22,373 nt of DNA, from NCBI GenBank assembly GCA_014376325.1, contig JACMRP010000054.1, positions 1 through 22,373 of the forward strand, in the 5' to 3' direction. This stretch comes from Pseudobdellovibrionaceae bacterium (GTDB taxonomy: Bacteria > Bdellovibrionota > Bdellovibrionia > Bdellovibrionales > Bdellovibrionaceae). Of the stretch, positions 15,911-22,373 are shown one piece after another; position 1 is the stretch's first letter, and each line of letters starts with the position of its first letter. The notes under the pieces were generated by a model, which worked only from the letters and a program-made list of their open reading frames with translations, did no database searches and was not told the origin of the DNA. Position numbers and translations under genes: made by a program.

Positions 15911-16360
15911 ATGAACCGACAAACGATTCTAAAGCTTATTTTTTTCGTCGCCAGTCTTTTTCTGACATGCTTAGCCTACGCCGGGGATTTGAGCTGCGCT
16001 TGCCGTGCGACAGGACCCGGTTATGAAGAAGGCGTGAACGTCGATAAAATCTGCTCTTACAACTGCGATTGTGGCGACGGAAAACTTATCGAAGTCCTTA
16101 AGGTAAAAACCACGGCGAGTTCGCTCGAAACTTGGGATATCGGAAATCATATCTGTCATGGTCAGTACGCTTACCGCCCAAGTTTGGATTCACCGAACTG
16201 GCAAATTCAAGTGCGCTTTTCTAGCTTCACGATCAACGGCGAAGGGCGTTTGGGTTTTGAAGACTCGACCGAAATTGCTAGTGGTATATTTATGCAGATT
16301 CGCAGGACCAAGGTCGCGCCGGAAATCCTCGAAGTTCTAAGGCTCGCAACTCAGCGCTAA
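15911..16360 (+). CDS. Secreted Cys-rich protein, unknown function
   Basis: I do not recognise this 149-residue protein. AGGAGA (15900-15905) sits 5 nt before the ATG. The signal peptide (ILKLIFFVASLFLTCLAYA) should be cut before GDLS. The mature N-terminus is Cys-rich: SCACR, then ICSYNCDCGDG, then HICHG, six cysteines within about 60 residues, suggesting a disulfide-held or metal-binding domain. The C-terminal part is plain. The 211-nt gap before it has a TACAAT hexamer (15829-15834) but no matching -35. No link to the neighbouring genes is evident. Confidence 0.72.
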   Translation: MNRQTILKLIFFVASLFLTCLAYAGDLSCACRATGPGYEEGVNVDKICSYNCDCGDGKLIEVLKVKTTASSLETWDIGNHICHGQYAYRPSLDSPNWQIQVRFSSFTINGEGRLGFEDSTEIASGIFMQIRRTKVAPEILEVLRLATQR

Positions 16361-16420
16361 GGCGTTCACCTAAGCCAAAGGTCGAGTTAACATTCCAGCT
16401 TCGTTTACCGATTAGAGCAC

Positions 16421-17236
16421 ATGTCTCATAAGATCACATTTCGCGAGCGCGGGAAGGGTCCCGTATTGCTTTTACTTCACGGCTACGGCGGCAGCGTGCA
16501 CCACTGGGATGCGTGCGCTTCCGAACTTGCTAAAAACTACCGCGTGGTGATTCCGAACCTAAGTCATTTGTTCATGAGCACCGATCGGATTTTTTTTACG
16601 ATTCAAGTCGAAGCCTTAGCGGATTTTATCCGACTGCATTTTCCAAATCAAAAGGTTCACATCGCGGGTTTGAGTTTTGGTGGCGCACTGTCGTGGGCTT
16701 TGCGTCTGCAACATCCGCAACTCATCGACAAATTGATACTGATCAATCCTATGATCGCGGACCCGATCCCGAATTTTAGTCTACCAGAGCTCAGGTACTT
16801 TTTTGTGGTGCCTCTAACTTCACGCGCGATTTTTATCTTGCTATCGACCCCGATCGGCAAAGCATTTCTAAAACGCGCCGCCTCGATATTCCGGGATGAG
16901 CGGACGGAAGGGGCGGGTCGTCTCGAGTTACTGAAGGGACGAAAGCTCTTGTTCGTTTCCCATTTGATTTATAATTTTGCTTGGATATTGCGCCGTGAAG
17001 ACTGGCAGTGGTGGAAGCAAAAAATGGCTTCTTCGAGCTTCAGTTCGTTGTTGATCTTTGATCGTGAAGATTTGCTTTTTACGAAAGACGTTTATTTAAA
17101 ATTCGCTCAAGAACTGCGTTGTGAAAAAGTAGTAGAGCTGACGGGCTCCGGGCACTTGGCAATCAAGTCACGCCCCGAAACCATTTCGATCTGCATGCAC
17201 GAATATTTAACCATCGCGGCCGAAAAGGTCGCTTGA
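16421..17236 (+). CDS. Alpha/beta-hydrolase fold protein
   Basis: The 271-residue protein has the fold's signature: an LLLLHGYGGS oxyanion-hole stretch (His20-Gly21), the nucleophile elbow GLSFGG with Ser85, an acid at Asp214 or Asp217 in LIFDREDLLF, and His245 in GSGHLAIKSRPE. Helical cap residues lie at about 115-200. Such enzymes split esters, amides or C-C bonds; nothing here tells the substrate. There is no signal peptide, so it should be cytoplasmic. No good ribosome-binding site precedes the ATG. It ends 2 nt before the convergent Fe-S carrier gene. Confidence 0.85.
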   Translation: MSHKITFRERGKGPVLLLLHGYGGSVHHWDACASELAKNYRVVIPNLSHLFMSTDRIFFTIQVEALADFIRLHFPNQKVHIAGLSFGGALSWALRLQHPQLIDKLILINPMIADPIPNFSLPELRYFFVVPLTSRAIFILLSTPIGKAFLKRAASIFRDERTEGAGRLELLKGRKLLFVSHLIYNFAWILRREDWQWWKQKMASSSFSSLLIFDREDLLFTKDVYLKFAQELRCEKVVELTGSGHLAIKSRPETISICMHEYLTIAAEKVA

Positions 17237-17238
17237 AA

Positions 17239-17565
17239 CTAGACGTTGAAAGAAGAGCCGCAACCGCAGTTCTTGTTCGCGTTCGGATTGTTGAAAACAA
17301 ATCCTTTGCCGTTCAGACCCCCAGAATATTCCAGCGTCATGCCTAAAATATAAAGTAAACTCTGCGGATCGACGACGACTTGCTGACCGTTGGATTCAAA
17401 AACCTTGTCGCCATCGCGGGGAAGGGTGTCGAAATTCATTTTGTAAGACAAACCGGAGCAGCCACCTTTTTTAACTTCGACGCGCAAAAATGCCGAATTG
17501 GTTTGATTCTCTTCTTTTTTTAGGACGGCCAATTTGCTAGAGGCGCTTTCGGAAATGGTAATCAC
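17239..17565 (-). CDS. A-type Fe-S cluster carrier (IscA/ErpA/SufA family)
   Basis: A-type carriers hold and pass on Fe-S clusters to target proteins. The 108 residues contain the three family cysteines, Cys36 (GGCSGLSY) and Cys100/Cys102 (NCGCGSSFNV), plus LRVEVKKGG and VVVDPQSLLYILG. The start is GTG, with AGGAGG (17574-17579 on the plus strand) 8 nt upstream. A promoter is seen in the 122-nt gap behind it. It lies just downstream of the cysteine desulfurase gene on the same strand. Sequence alone does not separate IscA, ErpA and SufA, so no symbol is given. Confidence 0.93.
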   Translation of the reverse strand: MITISESASSKLAVLKKEENQTNSAFLRVEVKKGGCSGLSYKMNFDTLPRDGDKVFESNGQQVVVDPQSLLYILGMTLEYSGGLNGKGFVFNNPNANKNCGCGSSFNV

Positions 17566-17602
17566 GGTGAAATCCTCCTGGAAAGGTAACAGTGATAGAA
17601 AC

Positions 17603-17631
17603 AGAATAGCACAACTACGGTCCCCTTTGAA
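17603..17631 (-). promoter_or_regulatory. Promoter for the A-type carrier gene
   Basis: On the minus strand, TTCAAA (17626-17631) and TATTCT (17603-17608) are 17 nt apart, and TG precedes the -10 box by one base (extended -10). Initiation near 17596 would give a leader of about 30 nt. This suggests that the carrier can be expressed apart from the desulfurase. Confidence 0.5.
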
Positions 17632-17687
17632 GCCCCAATAACGAATTAACGTCTAACGATAACATACTGAAAATAGGCGCAAAACCG

Positions 17688-18845
17688 CTATGTTAACGCC
17701 GAAGCAAGAATGTCGACGGCGATTTCGAGATCTTCTTGGGTTGTCCAGCGACCGAGGCTGAGACGCATGGTCCCCTGAGCCAGATCTGCTCCGACGCCTA
17801 TTTGCTCTAATACCGGGCTTATTTGCAGCGTCCCCGTATGGCAGGCGGACCCTTGGCTGAACCCCAACCGCCCAAGCTTCGGCAGCAAGGCCTCGATGTG
17901 TTTCCCAGGAAAAGAAATGTTTAGATTGATGGGCGAGCGTTCCGTGGGGTGGCCATTCAGAATGGCTTCCGGGAAATTGTCTAGGATCATTTTCCAGAGC
18001 GAGTGACGAAGTTCCGTTGTGCGGGCCCACTCTTCGGCCAAAGATTTTTCGCAGATCGCGCAGGCTTCGCCGAGTCCCACTATTCCGGGAACATTGGATG
18101 TTCCAGAACGCATTCCGTGCTCTTGCCCGCCGCCGAAAAGATACGGCGGTAAAATGATTTTCGGCTTCGAGCTTCGAACGTATAAAAACCCAACGCCTTT
18201 CGGACCGTAAAATTTGTGAGCGGAGGCGGTTAAAAAATCCACGGGGGAGTCTTCCACGTTCACCGGTACTTTGCCAATGGCCTGGGTCGCGTCCGTGTGC
18301 AAATAGATCTGGTTTTCTTTTGCGAGCAAAGAAAGTTCGGTAAGCGGGTTGATGGAACCGATCTCGTTGTTAACCCAAATAAAACTCATCAGGCGGGTGT
18401 GCGGCTTGAGCGCGGCCTTCACCGCCGACAGCGAAACTTGGCCATAACTATTCGGTTTTATAAAGTCTACCTCAACTCCGCGACGCTGGGCCTCTTTCAT
18501 CGCGTTCGTGACGGAGCTGTGTTCAACGGAACTGGTGATAAAATGAATCGGCTCATTTGGATTTTCGGCGCGCAGTTTTTCGATCAGGCCAAAAATCACC
18601 CAGTTATTACCTTCGGTAGAGCCTGCGGTAAAATGAATTTCTAACGGCTTAGCGTGAATGAAGCTTGCAACTTGGGCCCGGGCCGTATCGACCGCCTTCT
18701 TCGCGGCCCAGCCCCACTGGTGAGAAAAACTGGAAGGGTTGCCAAAGTGAGTCTTGAAGTAGGGCTCCATCGCGGCAAAAACCTGCGGATCTACAGGGGT
18801 GGTCGAATTGTAATCCAAATAAATTGAGCGTGGGATTTTTTGCAT
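17688..18845 (-). CDS. iscS: Cysteine desulfurase, IscS/NifS type
   Basis: This PLP enzyme takes sulfur from cysteine for Fe-S clusters and thiolated RNA. The 385-residue protein opens with IYLDYNSTTPVDP. It has the FTAGSTEGNN cofactor loop, HTDATQAIGK, the PLP lysine Lys211 (SAHKFYGPKG), RSGTSNVPG, and the catalytic Cys335 in GSACHTGTL. All are typical of class I enzymes. The start is unsettled. ATG 18845 is the only start codon near the family N-terminus in this frame, but the strong AAGGAGG (18863-18869 on the plus strand) lies 17 nt away. It is 7 nt from ATG 18855, which is out of frame. No iscU or iscR lies in the window; the A-type carrier follows. Confidence 0.94.
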   Translation of the reverse strand: MQKIPRSIYLDYNSTTPVDPQVFAAMEPYFKTHFGNPSSFSHQWGWAAKKAVDTARAQVASFIHAKPLEIHFTAGSTEGNNWVIFGLIEKLRAENPNEPIHFITSSVEHSSVTNAMKEAQRRGVEVDFIKPNSYGQVSLSAVKAALKPHTRLMSFIWVNNEIGSINPLTELSLLAKENQIYLHTDATQAIGKVPVNVEDSPVDFLTASAHKFYGPKGVGFLYVRSSKPKIILPPYLFGGGQEHGMRSGTSNVPGIVGLGEACAICEKSLAEEWARTTELRHSLWKMILDNFPEAILNGHPTERSPINLNISFPGKHIEALLPKLGRLGFSQGSACHTGTLQISPVLEQIGVGADLAQGTMRLSLGRWTTQEDLEIAVDILASALT

Positions 18846-18867
18846 GCGGGGACATAATAATGCCTCC

Positions 18868-18896
18868 TTGCGCTCAGGGGAAGCTCTAACTAGAAT
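18868..18896 (+). promoter_or_regulatory. Candidate promoter for nrdJ
   Basis: TTGCGC (18868-18873) and TAGAAT (18891-18896, 5/6 to consensus) are 17 nt apart. Initiation 6-7 nt downstream would fall on or next to the ATG at 18902, predicting a leaderless message. It overlaps the divergent iscS ribosome-binding region. The only G-rich stretch, AGGGGA (18876-18881), is 20 nt from the ATG and would not be transcribed. Confidence 0.42.
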
Positions 18897-18901
18897 AATT
18901 T

Positions 18902-21307
18902 ATGAGCAAAAAAGCGACCCCTAAAAAAAGTCATCATTTAAACTTCGGCGAACACTTTACTGAAGGTAAAGCAAAAAGCAGTACTGAAGGTAAAGCAAAA
19001 AGCAGTACTGAAGGTAAAGCAAAAAGCAGTACGTTAGGAAGCAAAGCCGATGTCGAAAAGATGTTTACCTGGAGCAAGCGCGATTGCCTTATAAAAGATC
19101 GCAAGGGCGGAGTGTTTTTCGAAATGAAAAATGTGGAAGCTCCGGAGGGTTGGTCCCAGCTTGCAGTCGACATCGCGGCCAGCAAATACTTTCGGAAGAA
19201 AGTAACGGGTGTTTTTAAAGGCGAAACTTCCATTCGCCAATTGGTTCACCGGGTCGTCAGCGCCGTCACGAACGCGGGCTTGAAACAGGGAGGCGTGTTT
19301 GCAGGACCCGCGCAGGCCCAAGTGTTCGCGCGGGAATTAAAATTCATTCTGTATTCACAGCGGGCGGCGTTCAACAGTCCCGTTTGGTTCAACGTGGGAC
19401 TTGATAGTTACGGCATCGTTTCGAAAAGCGAACACTTTGCTTGGGATGTAAAGTCCGCCGCGGTCAAAAAAATTGCGAACGCGTACGAGCGTCCGCAGTG
19501 TTCGGCATGTTTCATTCAGAGCGTTGACGACAACCTAGAGAGTATTTTTGATCTTGCTAAAACCGAGGCGAAACTTTTTAAGTACGGTTCGGGATCAGGA
19601 ACAAACTTTTCGCGTCTGCGCAGTAAGTACGAACCCTTACAAAGCGGGGGCGGGACGAGCTCTGGCCTTATTTCTTTTCTGGAAGTTCTGGATCGCGGTG
19701 CCGGCGCCATTAAATCTGGCGGGACCACCCGACGCGCCGCTAAAATGGTGTGCGTAGATTTAGATCATCCGGAAGTTTTAGATTTTATCGAATGGAAAAT
19801 GAAAGAAGAAAAAAAAGCCCACGCACTTATCCGGGCCGGATACGAAGCGGACTTCGAAGGCGAAGCTTACCGAACCGTTGGCGGACAGAACGCGAACAAT
19901 TCGGTTCGTATACCTGACAGTTTTATGGAGGCATTGCAGCTGCACAAAGTCTGGAGCCTTCGCGCCCGCATCGATGGCAAACCCGTGAAGGCAATCCCTT
20001 CGCAGGAAGTTTGGGACAAGATCGTGCATTCAGCATGGCAGTGCGCGGATCCCGGGGTTCAGTTTCATGACACCATCAACGAATGGCACACGTGTCCGGC
20101 AACTGCAGAAATCCGTGCTAGCAATCCGTGCTCGGAATATATGTTTATTGACGACAGTGCCTGCAACTTGGCCTCGATCAACCTTGCGAAATTTATGTTA
20201 GCGGATGGCGAATTTGACCTCATTGGTTTTATGCACACGTCGCGAATTCTTTTTACCGCGCAGGAAATCTTGGTAGATTATTCCAGTTACCCCACGCAGA
20301 AGATTGCGGAAAATAGCCATGCCTATCGCCCGTTGGGGCTCGGCTTTGCGAACCTCGGAAGTTTTTTGATGCGAAAGGCGATTCCTTACGACAGTGATCT
20401 TGGACGAACGTGGGCCGGTGCGATCACGAGCCTCATGCACGGCACTGCTTATTGGACCAGTTCGCAATTAGCCGAAACGAGGGGAACCTTTGACGGTTTC
20501 AAAAAAAATAAAACACCGATGTTAAAGGTGATCAAGAAACATCAAAAGGCTCTGGATCATATTCACTGGGCTTCTATGCCGGAAAATTTTAAAATCACTT
20601 GTGCGGAACTCTGGGATGAAGTGATTGAAGGCGGAAAGCGTTTCGGATTTAGGAACGCTCAGGCGACGGTCATTGCGCCGACGGGGACCATCGGGCTGCT
20701 GATGGATTGCGACACCACGGGAATAGAGCCCGACTTTTCTCTGACCAAATACAAAAAGCTCGTGGGCGGGGGCGAAGTGCAGATCGTCAATCAGTCCGTA
20801 CCGGTCGCGCTCGCGTACTTAGATTATTCGCTGGACGATATTCAGTCGATCGTGGATTTCGTTCGCGATCACCATACCATTGAAGGTGCCCCTCAATTGA
20901 GGCCCGAACACTTACCAATATTTGACTGCGCCAGCGCAGAATCCGGCAAACGCGCACTTCGGCCAGAGAGTCACATTCTGATGATGGCGGCGGTCCAGCC
21001 TTTCGTCAGCGGCGCCATTTCTAAAACGGTGAATATGCCCACTTCCGCCACCGAGAGTGATATCAGTCAGATTTATTTGAAATCCTGGAAGTTGGGACTG
21101 AAGGCAGTCGCCATTTACCGTGACGGCAGTAAGCTGAGCCAACCCTTGAACCTCAAGAAAGACTCGCAAGCGGACCCTTCAGAAAAATCAGGATTGGAAG
21201 AAAAAATCTCATGGACTATGAAATGTCCGGACTGCGGGAGTGATACCCTTTTAACAAGTGGTTGCTACCGCTGTCCGAACTGCGGAAGTACGGTGGGATG
21301 CGCTTAG
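18902..21307 (+). CDS. nrdJ: Adenosylcobalamin-dependent ribonucleotide reductase
   Basis: Class II reductases make deoxynucleotides using adenosylcobalamin and work with or without oxygen. The 801-residue protein carries the radical-site motif NPCSE (Asn408, Cys410, Glu412). The redox pair Cys203 (SACFIQS) and Cys421 ([10 protein letters not shown]) keeps the 11-residue Cys-Cys spacing known for the family. It also has [22 protein letters not shown], and [19 protein letters not shown]. The C-terminus has a Cys-rich zinc-ribbon-like tail ([18 protein letters not shown]). The N-terminus is unusual: a Lys-rich leader with three identical TEGKAKSS repeats (residues 20-43) before the conserved part. 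No second reductase is in the window. Confidence 0.96.
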   Translation: MSKKATPKKSHHLNFGEHFTEGKAKSSTEGKAKSSTEGKAKSSTLGSKADVEKMFTWSKRDCLIKDRKGGVFFEMKNVEAPEGWSQLAVDIAASKYFRKKVTGVFKGETSIRQLVHRVVSAVTNAGLKQGGVFAGPAQAQVFARELKFILYSQRAAFNSPVWFNVGLDSYGIVSKSEHFAWDVKSAAVKKIANAYERPQCSACFIQSVDDNLESIFDLAKTEAKLFKYGSGSGTNFSRLRSKYEPLQSGGGTSSGLISFLEVLDRGAGAIKSGGTTRRAAKMVCVDLDHPEVLDFIEWKMKEEKKAHALIRAGYEADFEGEAYRTVGGQNANNSVRIPDSFMEALQLHKVWSLRARIDGKPVKAIPSQEVWDKIVHSAWQCADPGVQFHDTINEWHTCPATAEIRASNPCSEYMFIDDSACNLASINLAKFMLADGEFDLIGFMHTSRILFTAQEILVDYSSYPTQKIAENSHAYRPLGLGFANLGSFLMRKAIPYDSDLGRTWAGAITSLMHGTAYWTSSQLAETRGTFDGFKKNKTPMLKVIKKHQKALDHIHWASMPENFKITCAELWDEVIEGGKRFGFRNAQATVIAPTGTIGLLMDCDTTGIEPDFSLTKYKKLVGGGEVQIVNQSVPVALAYLDYSLDDIQSIVDFVRDHHTIEGAPQLRPEHLPIFDCASAESGKRALRPESHILMMAAVQPFVSGAISKTVNMPTSATESDISQIYLKSWKLGLKAVAIYRDGSKLSQPLNLKKDSQADPSEKSGLEEKISWTMKCPDCGSDTLLTSGCYRCPNCGSTVGCA
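18959..19030 (+). repeat. Three perfect 24-bp tandem repeats inside nrdJ
   Basis: Units at 18959-18982, 18983-19006 and 19007-19030 are identical and each encodes TEGKAKSS. The length is a multiple of three, so copy number can change without breaking the frame. Identity at every third-codon base points to recent slippage rather than selection for the peptide alone. Confidence 0.95.
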
Positions 21308-21315
21308 GGGGATTT

Positions 21316-21522
21316 ATGAAAACAACATTGGTATTATTAATTCTTGGACCACTCATGAGTTTCGCCGAAGGCAATTTCGATTTCGAATCGTTAAAAGCTC
21401 CGGCGCCGTTGCCACAGACCTGCCGCCAGTTCAGTGATGCCACGTGCTTCGGTCGTACGGGTATGTGTCCCGCGTCGGGCTTCCCTGAAAAAAACGGGGA
21501 CGTCAGCTGTTCTTGTAATTAG
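21316..21522 (+). CDS. Tiny secreted Cys-rich protein
   Basis: This 68-residue product is not recognised. The frame is open from 21262, but ATG 21316 gives a clean signal peptide (MKTTLVLLILGPLMSFA), with a G-rich site (AGGGGGA, 21306-21312) overlapping the nrdJ stop. The mature part of about 51 residues has five cysteines (36, 44, 51, 65, 67), ending SCSCN, so at least two disulfides and possibly a dimer are likely. It starts 8 nt after nrdJ and is presumably cotranscribed. It overlaps the convergent CinA-like gene by 4 nt at their stops. Confidence 0.65.
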   Translation: MKTTLVLLILGPLMSFAEGNFDFESLKAPAPLPQTCRQFSDATCFGRTGMCPASGFPEKNGDVSCSCN

Positions 21523-22373
21523 AGCCGCTCGAGTGATTGATTCCAAAAGATCATCGCGCGCTCCGCAAAGTACGAGGCTTTACGGTCGGACAGCTTTGAC
21601 ATGAATAGCGGGGCTTCAAAATGGTCCGTGAAAATCGCACCGCGATGATGAATTTCCGCGGTGGCGCCGGTGGTGCCGAGCGGTTTCAGAATCATCTTTA
21701 CCGCCTCTGATTGAATACCTGAGGGCGAAAAATCTTCGCTGGCGAACGTCCAAGTTTTTTTATTCAGCTGTGATTTTAGCGCCGAAGTCATGCGCTCGAG
21801 CAAAGCGCTTCCCGTGCAAGTATCGATGACTTGGATTTTTTCGATGTCCTTGAGCCGCTCCGCTAAACATTGCGCTAAGTCGTCGCCGTCGCGAGTGATC
21901 GTGATTGATTTCAAAGCTTCATCCACTTTTTCAACGAACGGCATGAATTTAGATTTCTGTGATTCTAAAAAAGACATCTTCACTTCAACGTAGGGCATGT
22001 GAACTCGGTAGCCTTTCTCGACGTCCACTCCGGTCAGACAGGTTTCCGTGATGTGAGACACATCTGATTCGCCAAGGCCCATCGTATCCCAAGAGTAGGT
22101 GACGTGTTTGTCGATGTGCTTGGCCTTGTTGGCAACGAAAGATTCGATGCCATTCTGCCAACACGCTTTGATTTCTCTGGGCGGACCGGGAAGGACAAAA
22201 ACGTCCACTTCGCCGACGCGCATTTGAAAAGCGTTCGCGGTGCCTTCCGGATTCGAAATCACGATCGCACCTTTGGGATACATGCACTGCTGGCGTTGCG
22301 CTTCGCGAATTTTAATGCCGCGCTGGCCGAGCCGTTCCGTGATGTGCAGCCAAGAAGCTTCATGGAATTCCAA
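21519..22373 (-). CDS. CinA-like protein, partial, with divergent C-terminal domain
   Basis: The gene runs in from beyond the right edge, so its start is missing; 284 residues are visible. The first 70 match the second half of the molybdopterin-binding-like domain of CinA: YPKGAIVISNPEGTANAF (residues 32-49) and LPGPPREI (61-68). DTMGLGESDVS follows (compare the GIGES motif of the middle domain). The C-terminal 120 residues occupy the place of the nicotinamide-nucleotide amidase domain. The usual ESCTGG is DTCTGS (184-189), with Thr where the catalytic Ser is expected, and the rest of the domain is short and poorly conserved. Amidase activity is doubtful. CinA proteins act in pyridine nucleotide salvage. 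Confidence 0.8.
   Translation of the reverse strand: MEFHEASWLHITERLGQRGIKIREAQRQQCMYPKGAIVISNPEGTANAFQMRVGEVDVFVLPGPPREIKACWQNGIESFVANKAKHIDKHVTYSWDTMGLGESDVSHITETCLTGVDVEKGYRVHMPYVEVKMSFLESQKSKFMPFVEKVDEALKSITITRDGDDLAQCLAERLKDIEKIQVIDTCTGSALLERMTSALKSQLNKKTWTFASEDFSPSGIQSEAVKMILKPLGTTGATAEIHHRGAIFTDHFEAPLFMSKLSDRKASYFAERAMIFWNQSLERL

Noticed and set aside
15714..17628. Shared 11-mer GGTCCCCTTTG at 15716 and near 17620 as a dispersed repeat
   Set aside because: Many chance 11-base matches are expected in a 22-kb window and the flanks do not extend the match.
1..22373. CRISPR array, transposase, prophage or toxin-antitoxin module
   Set aside because: Both strands were read for regularly spaced repeats, DDE or serine/tyrosine recombinases and small paired ORFs; none was found apart from the short in-frame repeats in nrdJ.

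Overview
The window is a compact chromosomal segment with about 50% GC, many TTG and GTG starts, and an unusually high share of small exported proteins and lipoproteins among housekeeping genes. Combining smc, rppH, ftsY, zapA, a folate cyclo-ligase, RNase Y, TyrRS, iscS and a B12-dependent ribonucleotide reductase with so many orphan secreted proteins suggests a Gram-negative of the Bdellovibrio type (Bdellovibrionota/delta-like). That assignment is inference from content and style; no phylogeny was run.

Layout. (1) 1-6585, all plus strand: a structured leader, smc, two small secreted orphans, an RppH-type Nudix hydrolase with a C-terminal cysteine module, and a membrane-anchored ftsY closed by a likely terminator. 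(2) 6586-6940: a gap whose middle looks like a small RNA gene (promoter, hairpin, A-rich linker, terminator hairpin). (3) 6941-9354: two secreted proteins, the first with an NlpC/P60-like Cys/His pattern. (4) 9390-15699: a strong promoter and hairpin leader before zapA, then a structured spacer ending in an intrinsic terminator only 12 nt from the folate cyclo-ligase gene. That gene starts a tight run: cyclo-ligase, rny, tyrS, a ferredoxin with a long basic disordered tail, a putative outer-membrane beta-barrel protein and three tandem related lipoproteins. (5) 15911-17236: a secreted Cys-rich protein and an alpha/beta hydrolase. (6) 17239-18845, minus strand: an A-type Fe-S carrier and a cysteine desulfurase. 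(7) 18902-21522, plus strand: nrdJ, possibly leaderless and with three perfect 24-bp in-frame repeats, then a tiny Cys-rich secreted protein. (8) 21519 to the edge, minus strand: a partial, divergent CinA-like gene.

How they fit together. smc (chromosome organisation), zapA (Z-ring) and ftsY (membrane targeting) form a growth and division theme. rppH and rny both concern RNA 5'-end processing and decay. iscS and the A-type carrier supply Fe-S clusters, for which the ferredoxin is a plausible client.

There is no evident defence island, prophage, insertion sequence or CRISPR array. The observations most worth a second look are an RNase Y homologue whose HD metal-binding residues are substituted, the ferredoxin-disordered tail fusion in the same operon, the Nudix-cysteine module fusion, the candidate small RNA after ftsY, the terminator directly before the cyclo-ligase/rny operon, and the apparent frame problem at the start of iscS.
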